Below, in pieces: positions 7,355 through 15,591 of a stretch of 45,363 nucleotides of DNA (position 1 is the stretch's first letter; every line of letters begins with the position of its first letter). The DNA is taken from assembly GCA_049273855.1 (NCBI GenBank), contig JBASRN010000208.1:1-45363 (forward strand). The letters are read 5' to 3'. A model generated the notes under the pieces. That model made no database searches, was not told the origin of the DNA, and saw nothing but the letters and a program-made list of their open reading frames with translations. The stretch is from Onstottus_B sp049273855. GTDB taxonomy: Bacteria > Acidobacteriota > Blastocatellia > UBA7656. Both the position numbers and the translations under genes were made by a program.

Positions 7355-8839
7355 ATGTATCCCAGCAAGCTGCTGAAAACCCACTCCATCGCCACGAAGC
7401 CACGAAGCCACAAACGACCACAAAGTCAGTTCACCGACTCAGTGGATCCTTGTGTCTTAGCGTCTTGGTGGCGAACTCCACTTCTGCATCGTCCCACGAG
7501 CTTACCTGGCTTCTTCATACTCGCACTTGCTTTGTTGGCCTTGTCTCTCTCGGTCGCCGCACAAACCGACAAAGTAGACGACTGCATCAAGACGGAGCTT
7601 GACAAGCAAAAAATACCCGGCCTCTCGATCGTCGTCGTGCGCAACGGCGAAATCGTCAAAGCGAAGGGCTACGGTCTCGCTAATGTCGAGCTCAACGTTC
7701 CAGCAAGCCCCGAGACGATCTATCAATCCGGATCGGTCGGCAAGCAGTTCACGGCGACCGCAGTGATGATGTTGATCGAAGAAGGCAAACTCGCTCTGGA
7801 CGACAAAATCAACAAGTACTTCGCCGATGCACCCGAACACTGGAGCGGCATCACCGTTCGGCATCTGCTGACTCACACAGCCGGGACAACGGATTATCCG
7901 AAGGATTTCGATTTCCGCCGCGACTACACCGAAGATGAGCTGCTCAAGAAAGCGGCGGGGATCCCGCTGGCATTCGCGCCCGGAGAGAAGTGGAGCTACA
8001 GCAACATGGGGTATGTGATGCTGGGCGTCCTGATAAGCAAGGTGACCGGGAAGTTCTACGGCGAGTTTCTGCGGGAAAGAATCTTCAAGCCGCTGGGGAT
8101 GAACACCGCGCGCATCATCAGCGAAGCCGACATAGTTCCGAATCGCGCAGCCGGCTATCGGCAGGTGAATGGTGAGCTGAAGAATCAAGCATGGGTTTCG
8201 CCATCTATGAACACCACGGCGGACGGCAGCCTCTATCTGACGGTACTCGACATGGCGAAATGGGACGCTGCTCTCTACACCGAGAAGCTCCTCAAAAAGT
8301 CGAGTCTGGATCAGATGCGGACCCCGGTGAAGTTGAACAACGGGAAGACTCAGCAGTACGGCTTCGGATGGGCGTTCGACGAGGTTCGCGGACACAAGAT
8401 CATCGAGCACGGCGGCGCGTGGCAGGGCTTTACGTCGCACATTGTGCGATACGTGGATGACCATCTGACGATCATCGTGTTGGCCAATCGAGCGGGCGCG
8501 AACCCGGGAGCTCTCGCCCACGGTATTGCCGGACTTTATAACCCGGAACTCGCGCCCCCGCAGCGCAAGGAGGCACGCATTGACCCGAAGGTCCTTAATG
8601 ACTACGTCGGCCAGTATGAGCTAACCGCCGGCTTTGTCCTGAACATCACCGTCGAAGCAGACAAGCTGTGGGTGCAGGCCACGGGCCAACCCAAAGCGGA
8701 GCTGTTCCCGGAGTCCGAGACGAAGTTCTTCCTCAAAGTGGTAGATGCGCAAGTGACGTTCGTGAAGGACGCGGCTGGGACAGTGACTCGGCTGGTTCTT
8801 CATCAGGCCGGCGACCACGAGGCAAAGAAGATCAAGTAA
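7355..8839 (+). CDS. Secreted class C beta-lactamase-fold serine hydrolase
   Basis: A 494-residue protein of the beta-lactamase/D-aminopeptidase-like family, probably an exported esterase or peptidase and not necessarily an antibiotic hydrolase. Catalytic S127-x-x-K130 (SVGK), Y215-S-N217 and H352-G-G are all present. A DUF3471-like C-terminal domain follows from about residue 400. A hydrophobic signal segment (FFILALALLALSLSVAAQ) lies at about 53-70, unusually far from the start, because the first 45 or so codons run through a palindromic repeat (7389-7475). No ATG, GTG or TTG suitable for a normal signal peptide is seen between the repeat and the hydrophobic stretch, so the ATG at 7355 is kept. 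The true N-terminus is uncertain. Confidence 0.85.
   Translation: MYPSKLLKTHSIATKPRSHKRPQSQFTDSVDPCVLASWWRTPLLHRPTSLPGFFILALALLALSLSVAAQTDKVDDCIKTELDKQKIPGLSIVVVRNGEIVKAKGYGLANVELNVPASPETIYQSGSVGKQFTATAVMMLIEEGKLALDDKINKYFADAPEHWSGITVRHLLTHTAGTTDYPKDFDFRRDYTEDELLKKAAGIPLAFAPGEKWSYSNMGYVMLGVLISKVTGKFYGEFLRERIFKPLGMNTARIISEADIVPNRAAGYRQVNGELKNQAWVSPSMNTTADGSLYLTVLDMAKWDAALYTEKLLKKSSLDQMRTPVKLNNGKTQQYGFGWAFDEVRGHKIIEHGGAWQGFTSHIVRYVDDHLTIIVLANRAGANPGALAHGIAGLYNPELAPPQRKEARIDPKVLNDYVGQYELTAGFVLNITVEADKLWVQATGQPKAELFPESETKFFLKVVDAQVTFVKDAAGTVTRLVLHQAGDHEAKKIK
7389..7475. repeat. Palindromic CCAAG/CACGAAG repeat
   Basis: The left arm starts TCGCCACGAAGCCACGAAG at 7389; the right arm ends GTCTTGGTGGCGAA at 7475. 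The reverse complement of the right arm reads TTCGCCACCAAGACGCTAAG, matching the left arm's roughly eight-base periodic pattern. It lies inside the 5' end of the beta-lactamase-fold gene. Confidence 0.7.
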
Positions 8840-8876
8840 CAGTCGTGATCTAACAGTGCTGAAGACTGCTAACCGG

Positions 8877-9016
8877 CTGGCTGCTGAAAAATGGGGGTCG
8901 CCACCAAGACCCGGGGCAGAAAGCTGCACTAAGTCAGTGCATGAGTTGTGGGCTTTGTGCTCCTTTGTGTCCTCGTGGCTTAATGGCGACGACGAATTGG
9001 TTTTCAGCAGGCTGCC
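8877..9016. repeat. Palindromic CCAAG repeat with GCTGAAAA flanks
   Basis: The outer arms GGCTGCTGAAAA (about 8879-8890) and TTTTCAGCAGGCTG (9001-9014) enclose a second pair, GTCGCCACCAAG at 8897 and the GTGGCTTAATGGCGAC segment ending at 8990. The right side contains CTTTGTGCTCCTTTGTGTCC, as in the copies at 9958 and 23466. It occupies the gap before prmC and overlaps alternative upstream prmC starts. Confidence 0.7.
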
Positions 9017-9063
9017 AGGCTCAGATTAACCACGAATCGCGGCTCGATGTAGTCGGAAACTGC

Positions 9064-9936
9064 TTGCCTACAATAGCCCAAGCCATAGCCGAAGGAGCCG
9101 CGCGGCTCCGAGCCTCCCAGCTCGATGAAGAGCGTCGAACGGCGGGCGTTCTGCTCTGCCACACGCTCGGCATCGATCGCACACAACTCCTAATCAGATC
9201 AGAAGAGCAAGTGACCGACTCGGACTATCAGGCGTATCTGCGGCTGGTCGCCCGACGCGCGGAGGGCGAACCTCTGCAGTACATCACCGGTCATCAGGAG
9301 TTCTACGGCCTCGACTTCACGGTCACTCCGGAGGTGTTGATTCCCAGACCCGAGACCGAGTTTCTCGTTGAGCGGGTCATCAAACTCGCAGGAAGTCCTT
9401 CTAAAGAAACAAACCCGCTGATCGTCGATATCGGGACGGGTTCCGGCTGCATAGCGATAACGCTGGCCGTTCATCTGCCACAGGCGCGACTGATCGCGAC
9501 CGACATTTCGAGCGCAGCGCTTGAAGTCGCGCGCACGAATGCCGACCGGCACGGGGTCAGCAATCGTATTCAGTTCGTCGAAGGAGACGCCCTGGAACCT
9601 CTCGCGAAGCTCGGGCTTGAAGGTGCGGTTGACGTGTTGGCCTCTAATCCGCCTTACGTCGAAGGGGCGAGCTCGGAAGTCGTTCAACGCGAGGTTCGCG
9701 AGTGGGAGCCCCACACTGCGTTGTTTGGCGGCTCGGATGGATTGGACTTTTATCGGCGACTGCTCGAGGACGCGCCCCGATACCTGAAGCCCGGCGCCTG
9801 CGTCGTTCTTGAGATCGGCTTTTCGCAGCTTGGTTCGATCTCGTCGATGCTTGGCGGCGGCAGGTTTGAACTTGTTGACACGACACACGACCTGCAGGGA
9901 ATTGCTCGTACGCTATGCATTCGAAGAGTTGGTTAG
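9064..9936 (+). CDS. prmC: Release factor glutamine N5-methyltransferase
   Basis: A SAM-dependent methyltransferase that methylates the GGQ glutamine of release factors. With the TTG start at 9064 it has 290 residues, the usual PrmC length, and begins PTIAQAIAEGAARL, which matches the family N-terminus. The N-terminal helical domain includes YITGHQEFYGLDF and VLIPRPETE; the SAM site is DIGTGSGCIAI and the catalytic NPPY starts at residue 195. The frame is open back to an ATG at 8941, but those 41 codons lie in a palindromic repeat and have no family similarity. The ribosome site is weak either way. PrfA, its substrate, is encoded just upstream. Confidence 0.92.
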   Translation: MPTIAQAIAEGAARLRASQLDEERRTAGVLLCHTLGIDRTQLLIRSEEQVTDSDYQAYLRLVARRAEGEPLQYITGHQEFYGLDFTVTPEVLIPRPETEFLVERVIKLAGSPSKETNPLIVDIGTGSGCIAITLAVHLPQARLIATDISSAALEVARTNADRHGVSNRIQFVEGDALEPLAKLGLEGAVDVLASNPPYVEGASSEVVQREVREWEPHTALFGGSDGLDFYRRLLEDAPRYLKPGACVVLEIGFSQLGSISSMLGGGRFELVDTTHDLQGIARTLCIRRVG

Positions 9937-9957
9937 CGGGTCGCGGCAGAATGGGAC

Positions 9958-10078
9958 TTCGCCACCAAGACGGTAAGACAGGAAGTTACACCAAGTCAGG
10001 AAGGTACACCAAGTAAGTGAATGCGTAAGTTGTCGGCTTTGTGCTTCATTTGTGTCGTCGTGGCTTAGTGGCGATGAA
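9958..10078. repeat. Palindromic CCAAG repeat
   Basis: The left arm opens TTCGCCACCAAGACGGTAAG and the right arm closes GTCGTCGTGGCTTAGTGGCGATGAA; they are reverse complements with mismatches. ACACCAAGT is repeated in tandem in the left half (about 9990 and 10007). It fills most of the gap between prmC and the sigma factor gene. Confidence 0.65.
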
Positions 10079-10175
10079 TTGGTTTCCCGTTAGATCCTTT
10101 GGCGCAGCGCCCATTTCTAGAATTCTTTTTGAATACAATCGAGCCATCTCGCATACGTTGTAGTGAGAGGCGACA

Positions 10176-10721
10176 ATGGACGATTCGGCTGCCTTACGAG
10201 CGTGTCGAGCGGGAGACCGGCAATCCTTCCGCTACCTGGTCGAGACCTATCAGCGCCAGGCGATCGGGCATGCGACCGGCATCCTTGGCAACCGCGAAGA
10301 CGCGCTCGACGCGGTCCAGGACGCGTTTATGGACGCCTTCAAGGCACTGAAGCGGTTCGACCTGTCGCGCAAGTTTTATCCCTGGTTCTACGTCATCTTG
10401 CGGAACCGCTGCTACAAGCTCGCCGCCGCTCGAACCCGAAGAGAAACGGAGAGCATCGTGGATACGCAGATACTGGAACCCTCGACCAGCGTTCCGCACG
10501 AAGAGCTCTTGCTGCTCGAGCGCGCCCTGATGGAACTCGACGCCGAGGACCGCGAGATTATCACCTTGAAACACCTCGACGGACTCTCTTACCAGGAACT
10601 GGCCGAGCGGCTGCAGATACCAGAGGGCACAGTGATGAGTCGATTGTTTCACGCGCGCAAGCGACTGCACGCGCGGATGACCCGCACGTCTTCGAAGACT
10701 TATGAGGGGTTGAAGAAATGA
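10176..10721 (+). CDS. RNA polymerase ECF sigma factor
   Basis: A 181-residue ECF-type sigma factor. Region 2 is visible from about residue 10 to 85 (FRYLVETYQRQAIGHATGILGNREDALDAVQDAF and the WFYVILRNRCY -10 contact helix), and region 4 from about 115 to 170 (LMELDAEDREIITLKHLDGLSYQELAERL, ending in VMSRLFHARKRL). GAGAGG at 10165-10170 precedes the ATG. Its stop overlaps the start of the next gene (ATGA), a zinc-binding anti-sigma factor that should hold it inactive at the membrane. The inducing signal is unknown. Confidence 0.93.
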   Translation: MDDSAALRACRAGDRQSFRYLVETYQRQAIGHATGILGNREDALDAVQDAFMDAFKALKRFDLSRKFYPWFYVILRNRCYKLAAARTRRETESIVDTQILEPSTSVPHEELLLLERALMELDAEDREIITLKHLDGLSYQELAERLQIPEGTVMSRLFHARKRLHARMTRTSSKTYEGLKK

Positions 10722-11155
10722 AAAAGATGAATTGTGAAACGGTGCTGATTGCGGCTATGGCGGCCGCCGACGGCCATCCAGCGACGTTGGAGACCGCAGC
10801 GATCGAGGCTCATCTTTCAGCGTGTAGCGAGTGTCGCGGCGAGCTGGAAGCGCTGGGTGGAGTGGTGAAACTGCTCGACTCTCAGAGGCGTCGCCAGTCG
10901 GACGAGGACTTGTGGGGAACGCTTGAGCCCCGCCTGCTCGACCAGAATCCCCGTCATCCGGCCTCAGGCGATGTCAAGATGTGGGTACCGATCGGGCTTA
11001 TCCTGCTGTCATACAAGTTGATCGAGCAGATTCCCGATCGTCAGCTTGCGTTGTTGTACAAGGTGCTGCCGCTGCTGCTGGTGACCGCTGTGTTCCTCTA
11101 TCTGAAGGAGAACCCGTTCAAGATCAATGCAGAGCTGAAGCTCGAAGGAGAGTGA
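10718..11155 (+). CDS. Membrane anti-sigma factor with zinc finger
   Basis: A 145-residue protein with an N-terminal anti-sigma zinc-binding motif, H-x3-C-x2-C in AHLSACSEC (about residues 32-39), and two hydrophobic segments toward the C-terminus (about 88-103 and 112-128). It should bind the sigma factor encoded immediately upstream. ATG and the upstream TGA share four bases, indicating coupled translation and near-equal dosage, the normal arrangement for a sigma/anti-sigma pair. There is no visible extracytoplasmic sensor domain, so sensing may be through the zinc site or through the small membrane protein that follows. Confidence 0.85.
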   Translation: MKKMNCETVLIAAMAAADGHPATLETAAIEAHLSACSECRGELEALGGVVKLLDSQRRRQSDEDLWGTLEPRLLDQNPRHPASGDVKMWVPIGLILLSYKLIEQIPDRQLALLYKVLPLLLVTAVFLYLKENPFKINAELKLEGE

Positions 11156-11158
11156 ACA

Positions 11159-11473
11159 ATGAGCAATCAGGAATCAAAAACCCACGTAGTCCTGGGACAA
11201 AAGTATGCGTACGCGACCGCGTCGCTGGTTCTCGGGATCCTTTGCTTTGTGAACTTCGCGGGTCTGGAGAAGGCGATAGTGGCGATCATCTTTGCGCGAC
11301 TCGCGTTGAAATCCACGCCGCCACCGAAACTCACCGAGCGACGGCTCTGGGCACAAATTGCGATCGGGCTGGCCGCGCTCGTGCTGATCCTCGTACCGAC
11401 CGTGATAATCCTGAACTTCGACCGGTTGCGAGGCTTTTTAGACGCTCTTGCGAAGTTGAGTGAGGGCAAGTAG
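11159..11473 (+). CDS. Small two-helix membrane protein (DUF4190-like)
   Basis: A 104-residue protein with two hydrophobic helices (about residues 18-50 and 64-85), the second running into ILNFDRLRGFLD. The pattern SLVLGIL...ARLALK resembles DUF4190 small membrane proteins. It begins three bases after the anti-sigma gene with GGAG at 11146-11149 as ribosome site, so it belongs to the same operon and may assist or sense for the sigma/anti-sigma pair. Its function is not known. Confidence 0.7.
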   Translation: MSNQESKTHVVLGQKYAYATASLVLGILCFVNFAGLEKAIVAIIFARLALKSTPPPKLTERRLWAQIAIGLAALVLILVPTVIILNFDRLRGFLDALAKLSEGK

Positions 11474-11506
11474 CGTGGTGAGTCCACGTCTCGGAGGAGA
11501 ATCCCT

Positions 11507-13252
11507 ATGAAAAGGTCACTTATTACCGTTTTCGCAATAGCTCTTTCGTCAGTGGCTCAATTGAACTCAGCGGCTGCCCAAGAAAGACCCGCAAGCTCAC
11601 AGCTTCCGCCGGCCACGCCGCTGCTTTCACCCTCGATCTGCGGCAAGAGCAATCTGGTCTTCAAGCTTGGGGAACAGCCGGTAGGAAACGAAGTGTTGGA
11701 GATCAAGTGCCAGCCCGACGGGGGCTACAGCGCAGTCGGACACACAGAGTTGAAGGTTCCCGGCGCCTCGATCGATCTCAACACGACCCTGGATTTGGAC
11801 AAGTCAGGTTCGCCGGCTTCGAGCACCGCCAAAGGAACAGTCGCGGGCCAGCCCTTCGATCAGGCGGTCTCGATCAAGGACGGAACCGCAACGATGACAA
11901 CCAGCGGCAAGGCGCAGCAGCTTCCGTTCAAGGAAGGATCTGCGCTGATGGGCGGCAACATCTTCTACATGTTTCATTTCGCAATTGCTCGATACGACTC
12001 TGCGCGCGGCGGCTTGCAGGAGATATCGATTTTTCCAGGAGGGAGCATCAAGGTCGAGCGCGTCGCCCGAGATGCGCTAGTGCCGGCTAACCTTCCATCC
12101 GGAGCTGCAACCTTCGATCGCTATGAAGTAACTGCGGGGGGAGTAGTCATTGTCGTTTGGTTCGACCGCCGGGGGCGACTCGCCGCGCTCGCGGTACCGC
12201 TGCAAAACTTTGGCGCACTCCGCGAAGACTATGTTGGGTTTGAGGCCGCGTTCAAAGGCGCGCTCGCGGCTAAGATGAAAGCTATTGAGCCGGACTACAG
12301 CGCGCCTGCCGGAGCCGCGTTCACGGCCGAAGAAGTCATCGTTCAGGCGAAGGGGTTCACGCTTGCGGGCACGTTGCTTCTTCCAAAATCGGGCAAGGCT
12401 CCCTTCCCGGCTGTCATCACCATAACCGGCTCCGGCCAGCAAACGCGCGACGAGCGCTTGCCGCTTCCAGGGCTTGAGAAGTATCGCCCATTCGGTCAGA
12501 TCGCTGAAGCGCTTGCGAGCCGTGGCGTCGCCGTGTTGCGCGTTGACGATCGCGGAGTCGGAAAATCGACGGGCATTCAAACGCTGTCAAGCGCGACTAT
12601 GACAGACTTTGCCGACGATGTTCGCGCACAAGTGGAATACTTGCGTTCGCGACGCGAGATTGATCCTAAGCGTATCGCGCTCGCGGGTCACAGCGAAGGA
12701 GGCGTCATCGCTCCGATGGTTGCCGGATCGGATCCTCAGATTGCGGCAATCGTCCTGATGGCGGGAACCGCGAAACGCGGCGACGTCGTGCTCGAATACC
12801 AGGTGAACAATCAACTCGACGCCGACACAACTCTGACGCCTGATGCGAGAACAGCGAAGCGAGTCGAACAGTTGGGTGAAATTCGCAAGGTCGTCGAGGG
12901 CGGCGACACATCAAAGATGTCCGAGTTCATGCGAAGCCCCTGGATGCGACACTTTCTCACCTATGACCCGCTGCCTGCGATTGCGAAGGTTCGCCAGCCG
13001 ATTCTCATTCTCCAGGGAGAGATCGACCGACAGGTGACCGCCGATCAGGCGTCGATGATCGAGAAGGCTGGGCGCGCAGCCGGCAACAAAGATGTGACCG
13101 TGCGCGTGTTTCCGGGCTTGAATCATTTGTTCCTGCCCGCGAAAACCGGCGCGCCTTCAGAGTACACTTCGCTTTCGACAACGACGGTCGGCGATGATGT
13201 TATCAAGCAGTTGAGCGATTGGCTGATCGAGAGGTTGGGCGCGGGTAAATAG
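11507..13252 (+). CDS. Secreted alpha/beta hydrolase (esterase/peptidase-like)
   Basis: A 581-residue exported protein. A signal peptide covers about residues 1-24 (cleavage near SAAAQ). A beta-rich N-terminal region of about 250 residues has no recognised role. The alpha/beta hydrolase domain runs from about 275: RVDDRGVGKS, nucleophile S396 in GHSEGG, acid D507 in GEIDRQV and base H540 in LNHLF, a complete triad. Closest in layout to dienelactone hydrolase or S9-type esterases. GGAGGAGA at 11493-11500 is a strong ribosome site. It follows the sigma operon by 33 bases and might be read with it or be one of its targets. Confidence 0.85.
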   Translation: MKRSLITVFAIALSSVAQLNSAAAQERPASSQLPPATPLLSPSICGKSNLVFKLGEQPVGNEVLEIKCQPDGGYSAVGHTELKVPGASIDLNTTLDLDKSGSPASSTAKGTVAGQPFDQAVSIKDGTATMTTSGKAQQLPFKEGSALMGGNIFYMFHFAIARYDSARGGLQEISIFPGGSIKVERVARDALVPANLPSGAATFDRYEVTAGGVVIVVWFDRRGRLAALAVPLQNFGALREDYVGFEAAFKGALAAKMKAIEPDYSAPAGAAFTAEEVIVQAKGFTLAGTLLLPKSGKAPFPAVITITGSGQQTRDERLPLPGLEKYRPFGQIAEALASRGVAVLRVDDRGVGKSTGIQTLSSATMTDFADDVRAQVEYLRSRREIDPKRIALAGHSEGGVIAPMVAGSDPQIAAIVLMAGTAKRGDVVLEYQVNNQLDADTTLTPDARTAKRVEQLGEIRKVVEGGDTSKMSEFMRSPWMRHFLTYDPLPAIAKVRQPILILQGEIDRQVTADQASMIEKAGRAAGNKDVTVRVFPGLNHLFLPAKTGAPSEYTSLSTTTVGDDVIKQLSDWLIERLGAGK

Positions 13253-13271
13253 GCTTGCGATTGACGGGCAG

Positions 13272-13348
13272 GTTTCACGCAAAGACGCAAAGCTTCGCAA
13301 AGACGCCATTGTCGCGTCTTTGCGAAGCTTTGCGTTTTTGCGTGAAAC
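13272..13348. repeat. 35-base inverted repeat, CGCAAAGACGC type
   Basis: The arms 13272-13306 and 13314-13348 are reverse complements at 34 of 35 positions, with a seven-base spacer (CATTGTC). The unit is built from repeated CGCAAAGA. The right arm holds the GTG start of the next gene. Confidence 0.9.
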
Positions 13349-14328
13349 AACTATTGGTTTGTCTCGCAGTCGCTTGCACGATCGCCGCGGCGGCCCGCTC
13401 CAGGGAAGCGCCGGTTCGAGTAGCTCTGATTGGATTCACTCATCCTTCGCCAGAGCATTCTACGGCTCTAGCCGGCAAAGCAGAGAGCATTCTCAACTCA
13501 TCGCTTGGCTCAGACTCGCGAGTTTCACTGGTCGATGAGTCGATTGTTCAACCCGCGCTGAAAGGTGTCGGCTACGACGCCTCGATCAACATGAGCCGCG
13601 ACGAAGCCCGCAAGCTTGGCTCTGCGATCGGCTGCGACTTCTTTATCACAGGGAAGCTCGAGACATTCACTCGCAGCGACCGCGTCGCCGAAGAGCACGA
13701 AGAAGCGTTTATCGGGGTAATGATAGTTGACGGCAGGACAGGCGCGCTTGCCATGTTTGACTTCATCAGTGAGAAGGCGGCAACCAGGGAAGCGGCGGTC
13801 GGCGCGTTGATCAAGACTTTGGCGACGCGCGCGGGCAGCTATGCCGATCGGATGAGCCGGTTCCAACTTGCGCGCGGCCAGGTGGTCCCTTCAGCCTCCG
13901 GGACGGGTGGGGCCGAGAGAGTCGAAGATATTCCCGATGAGGACTCGCCTCGCGCGGTCGGCTTTGCGCCGCCGGAGTTCCTTAACCGTGCAAAACCCGA
14001 TTACACCGACGCCGCTGAACGCGCCGACATTACCGCGGTTGTCGAGGCAACCGCAGTCTTCCTGTCTAACGGTGAGGTAGGCGAGATCCAAATCGTTCGC
14101 TGGGCGGGCTTCGGGCTCGACGAATCCGCTGAGCGCGCGATACGGCAACTGAAGTTCAAAGCTGCGTCTCGAGACGCCAAACCGGTGAGCGTACGCGCGA
14201 CCGTGCGGTACAACTTCCGGCGATTGAGCGAAGCCGCGCCTCACCAGACTCCAAACAACCCCGAAGAGAAACCCGTGCCGGATCTGCGGAAACTCTTCAA
14301 GCCCCGCCCGCCTGCTTCGTTTCGCTGA
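13342..14328 (+). CDS. Secreted protein with C-terminal TonB-like domain
   Basis: A 328-residue protein. Starting at the GTG at 13342 gives MKQLLVCLAVACTIAAAARS, a clean signal peptide; starting at the upstream TTG at 13255 would put 29 residues encoded by a palindrome in front of it. The N-terminal half (VRVALIGF, later AIGCDFFITGKL) resembles domains that look up or sense a periplasmic factor. The C-terminal part from about residue 210 to 300 (FLNRAKPDYTDAAERADI, AVFLSNGEVGEIQIV, AERAIRQLKFKAA) matches the TonB C-terminal fold common in secreted Acidobacteriota proteins. No ExbB/ExbD is nearby, so energy transduction is not implied. Confidence 0.75.
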   Translation: MKQLLVCLAVACTIAAAARSREAPVRVALIGFTHPSPEHSTALAGKAESILNSSLGSDSRVSLVDESIVQPALKGVGYDASINMSRDEARKLGSAIGCDFFITGKLETFTRSDRVAEEHEEAFIGVMIVDGRTGALAMFDFISEKAATREAAVGALIKTLATRAGSYADRMSRFQLARGQVVPSASGTGGAERVEDIPDEDSPRAVGFAPPEFLNRAKPDYTDAAERADITAVVEATAVFLSNGEVGEIQIVRWAGFGLDESAERAIRQLKFKAASRDAKPVSVRATVRYNFRRLSEAAPHQTPNNPEEKPVPDLRKLFKPRPPASFR

Positions 14329-14445
14329 TCTGGCTGTGAGCCTGTGCGCAAGCAACCGGTCAACCTCGACTCTGCAGTGATTGAAAGGCCTCTCACCGGC
14401 TCAGAGGTTGGACCAGGACCGTCTAAACACACGCGCCGGACGATG

Positions 14446-14474
14446 TTGACACTTGTGGCTTATGCGACTAGCTT
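14446..14474 (+). promoter_or_regulatory. Putative promoter of the polytopic membrane protein gene
   Basis: TTGACA at 14446-14451 and TAGCTT at 14469-14474 are 17 bases apart. The -10 is poor, but the arrangement matches TTGACA/TAGnTT seen at two other sites in this window. The rest of the 14329-14529 gap shows nothing recognisable. Confidence 0.3.
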
Positions 14475-14529
14475 GAGCAAGCTCAAACGACGCACAACGC
14501 AATAGCCGAGCAAAACGCGAACCGTTCCC

Positions 14530-15561
14530 ATGAATGATCCAGCTTCACGAGCCGATAAGAATCGCACTGGACACCTTATCCTCCTCTTCGGTCTCTTCTT
14601 TCTGATTTGCTTTGGGCTCGGCTATGCAACCCTGAAGCGTTACGACCCACGCCTGCCGGGTAACAATCCCGATTCGGCTTACTATTACGAGATGGTCACC
14701 GGCGAAGCGCAGCAGCCGGTGTTTTGGCGATACCGAATTCTGATTCCGTGCGTTGCCCGCCCATTCTACTGGCTGGCGCGAGGCAGGACTGGAACCTGGA
14801 ACCCAGTGTTCTTTAGTCTGCTTGTAGCCAACTCGCTTTTTGTTGCAGCGACTGCTTTGGTCCTTGTGGGAATCGGCAGGCGCGTGATCGGCGACCACGC
14901 GATCGCGCTTCTGGCAGCACTGTTGTACCTCCTGAACTTCGCGATCGCGAACTTCCAGCTCGCGGGGTTCATCGATTCAGGTGAAGCGTTCTTCATAATT
15001 TCAGTGGTCTGGTGCTTGCTCGCAAGAAGGTGGCGGCGGCTGCCGTTGTGCGGCGTGTTTGGAGCCCTCGCCAAGGAAACCTTCGTGCCGCTGTCAGTGG
15101 TGCTGGGCCTGGTCTGGTGGATAACCGCGAGGCGCAAGCAGGAATCTCGGGTCGCGGATCTCGGCTGGGTGGTAGCAATGGGAGCGGCGGGCGTCGTTAC
15201 GATGACAACCGTTCAGTCGCTTGTCTCAGGGCAGATGGTTTGGCCGTGGCGGCTCGTGGTTTCGAGCGGTTCGCCTTCGAATCTTCTGATCAACGTTGTT
15301 GACTGCCTCTCGAGCCACGAGTTGCTGTATGTGTTCGGGTGGGTCTTACCATTGGGCGCGGTACGGCTCCGGCGGTTGCCCCTTCCCTGGGTGCTGGCTT
15401 CGGCTGTGACTGCCCTGGTGGCTTTGGTGTTAGGCGCATCCGTCGGCGCGCACGGCAACGTGGCTCGCGCGATGTTCGACGCAACGGGTCCGATGCTAAG
15501 CTTGTCGGTTGCGATGTTGATTGGCAACAGTTCAGGCGTGGGTGAGACCAGGTCGGATTAG
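14530..15561 (+). CDS. Polytopic membrane protein, GT-C glycosyltransferase-like
   Basis: A 343-residue integral membrane protein with about eight to nine hydrophobic helices (the first at about residues 14-34, the last near 315-332). After the first helix comes a loop with DSAYYYEMVTG and the YRILIPCVARPFYW segment, which resembles the loop region of GT-C lipid-linked glycosyltransferases and related uncharacterised proteins. There are no further catalytic motifs. No ribosome site is apparent before the ATG. It converges on the WD40 gene with a 30-base gap. Function unknown; a sugar transferase is a guess. Confidence 0.65.
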   Translation: MNDPASRADKNRTGHLILLFGLFFLICFGLGYATLKRYDPRLPGNNPDSAYYYEMVTGEAQQPVFWRYRILIPCVARPFYWLARGRTGTWNPVFFSLLVANSLFVAATALVLVGIGRRVIGDHAIALLAALLYLLNFAIANFQLAGFIDSGEAFFIISVVWCLLARRWRRLPLCGVFGALAKETFVPLSVVLGLVWWITARRKQESRVADLGWVVAMGAAGVVTMTTVQSLVSGQMVWPWRLVVSSGSPSNLLINVVDCLSSHELLYVFGWVLPLGAVRLRRLPLPWVLASAVTALVALVLGASVGAHGNVARAMFDATGPMLSLSVAMLIGNSSGVGETRSD

Positions 15562-15591
15562 TTGTAGCTGACCTCGGAGTCCCAACTCACT

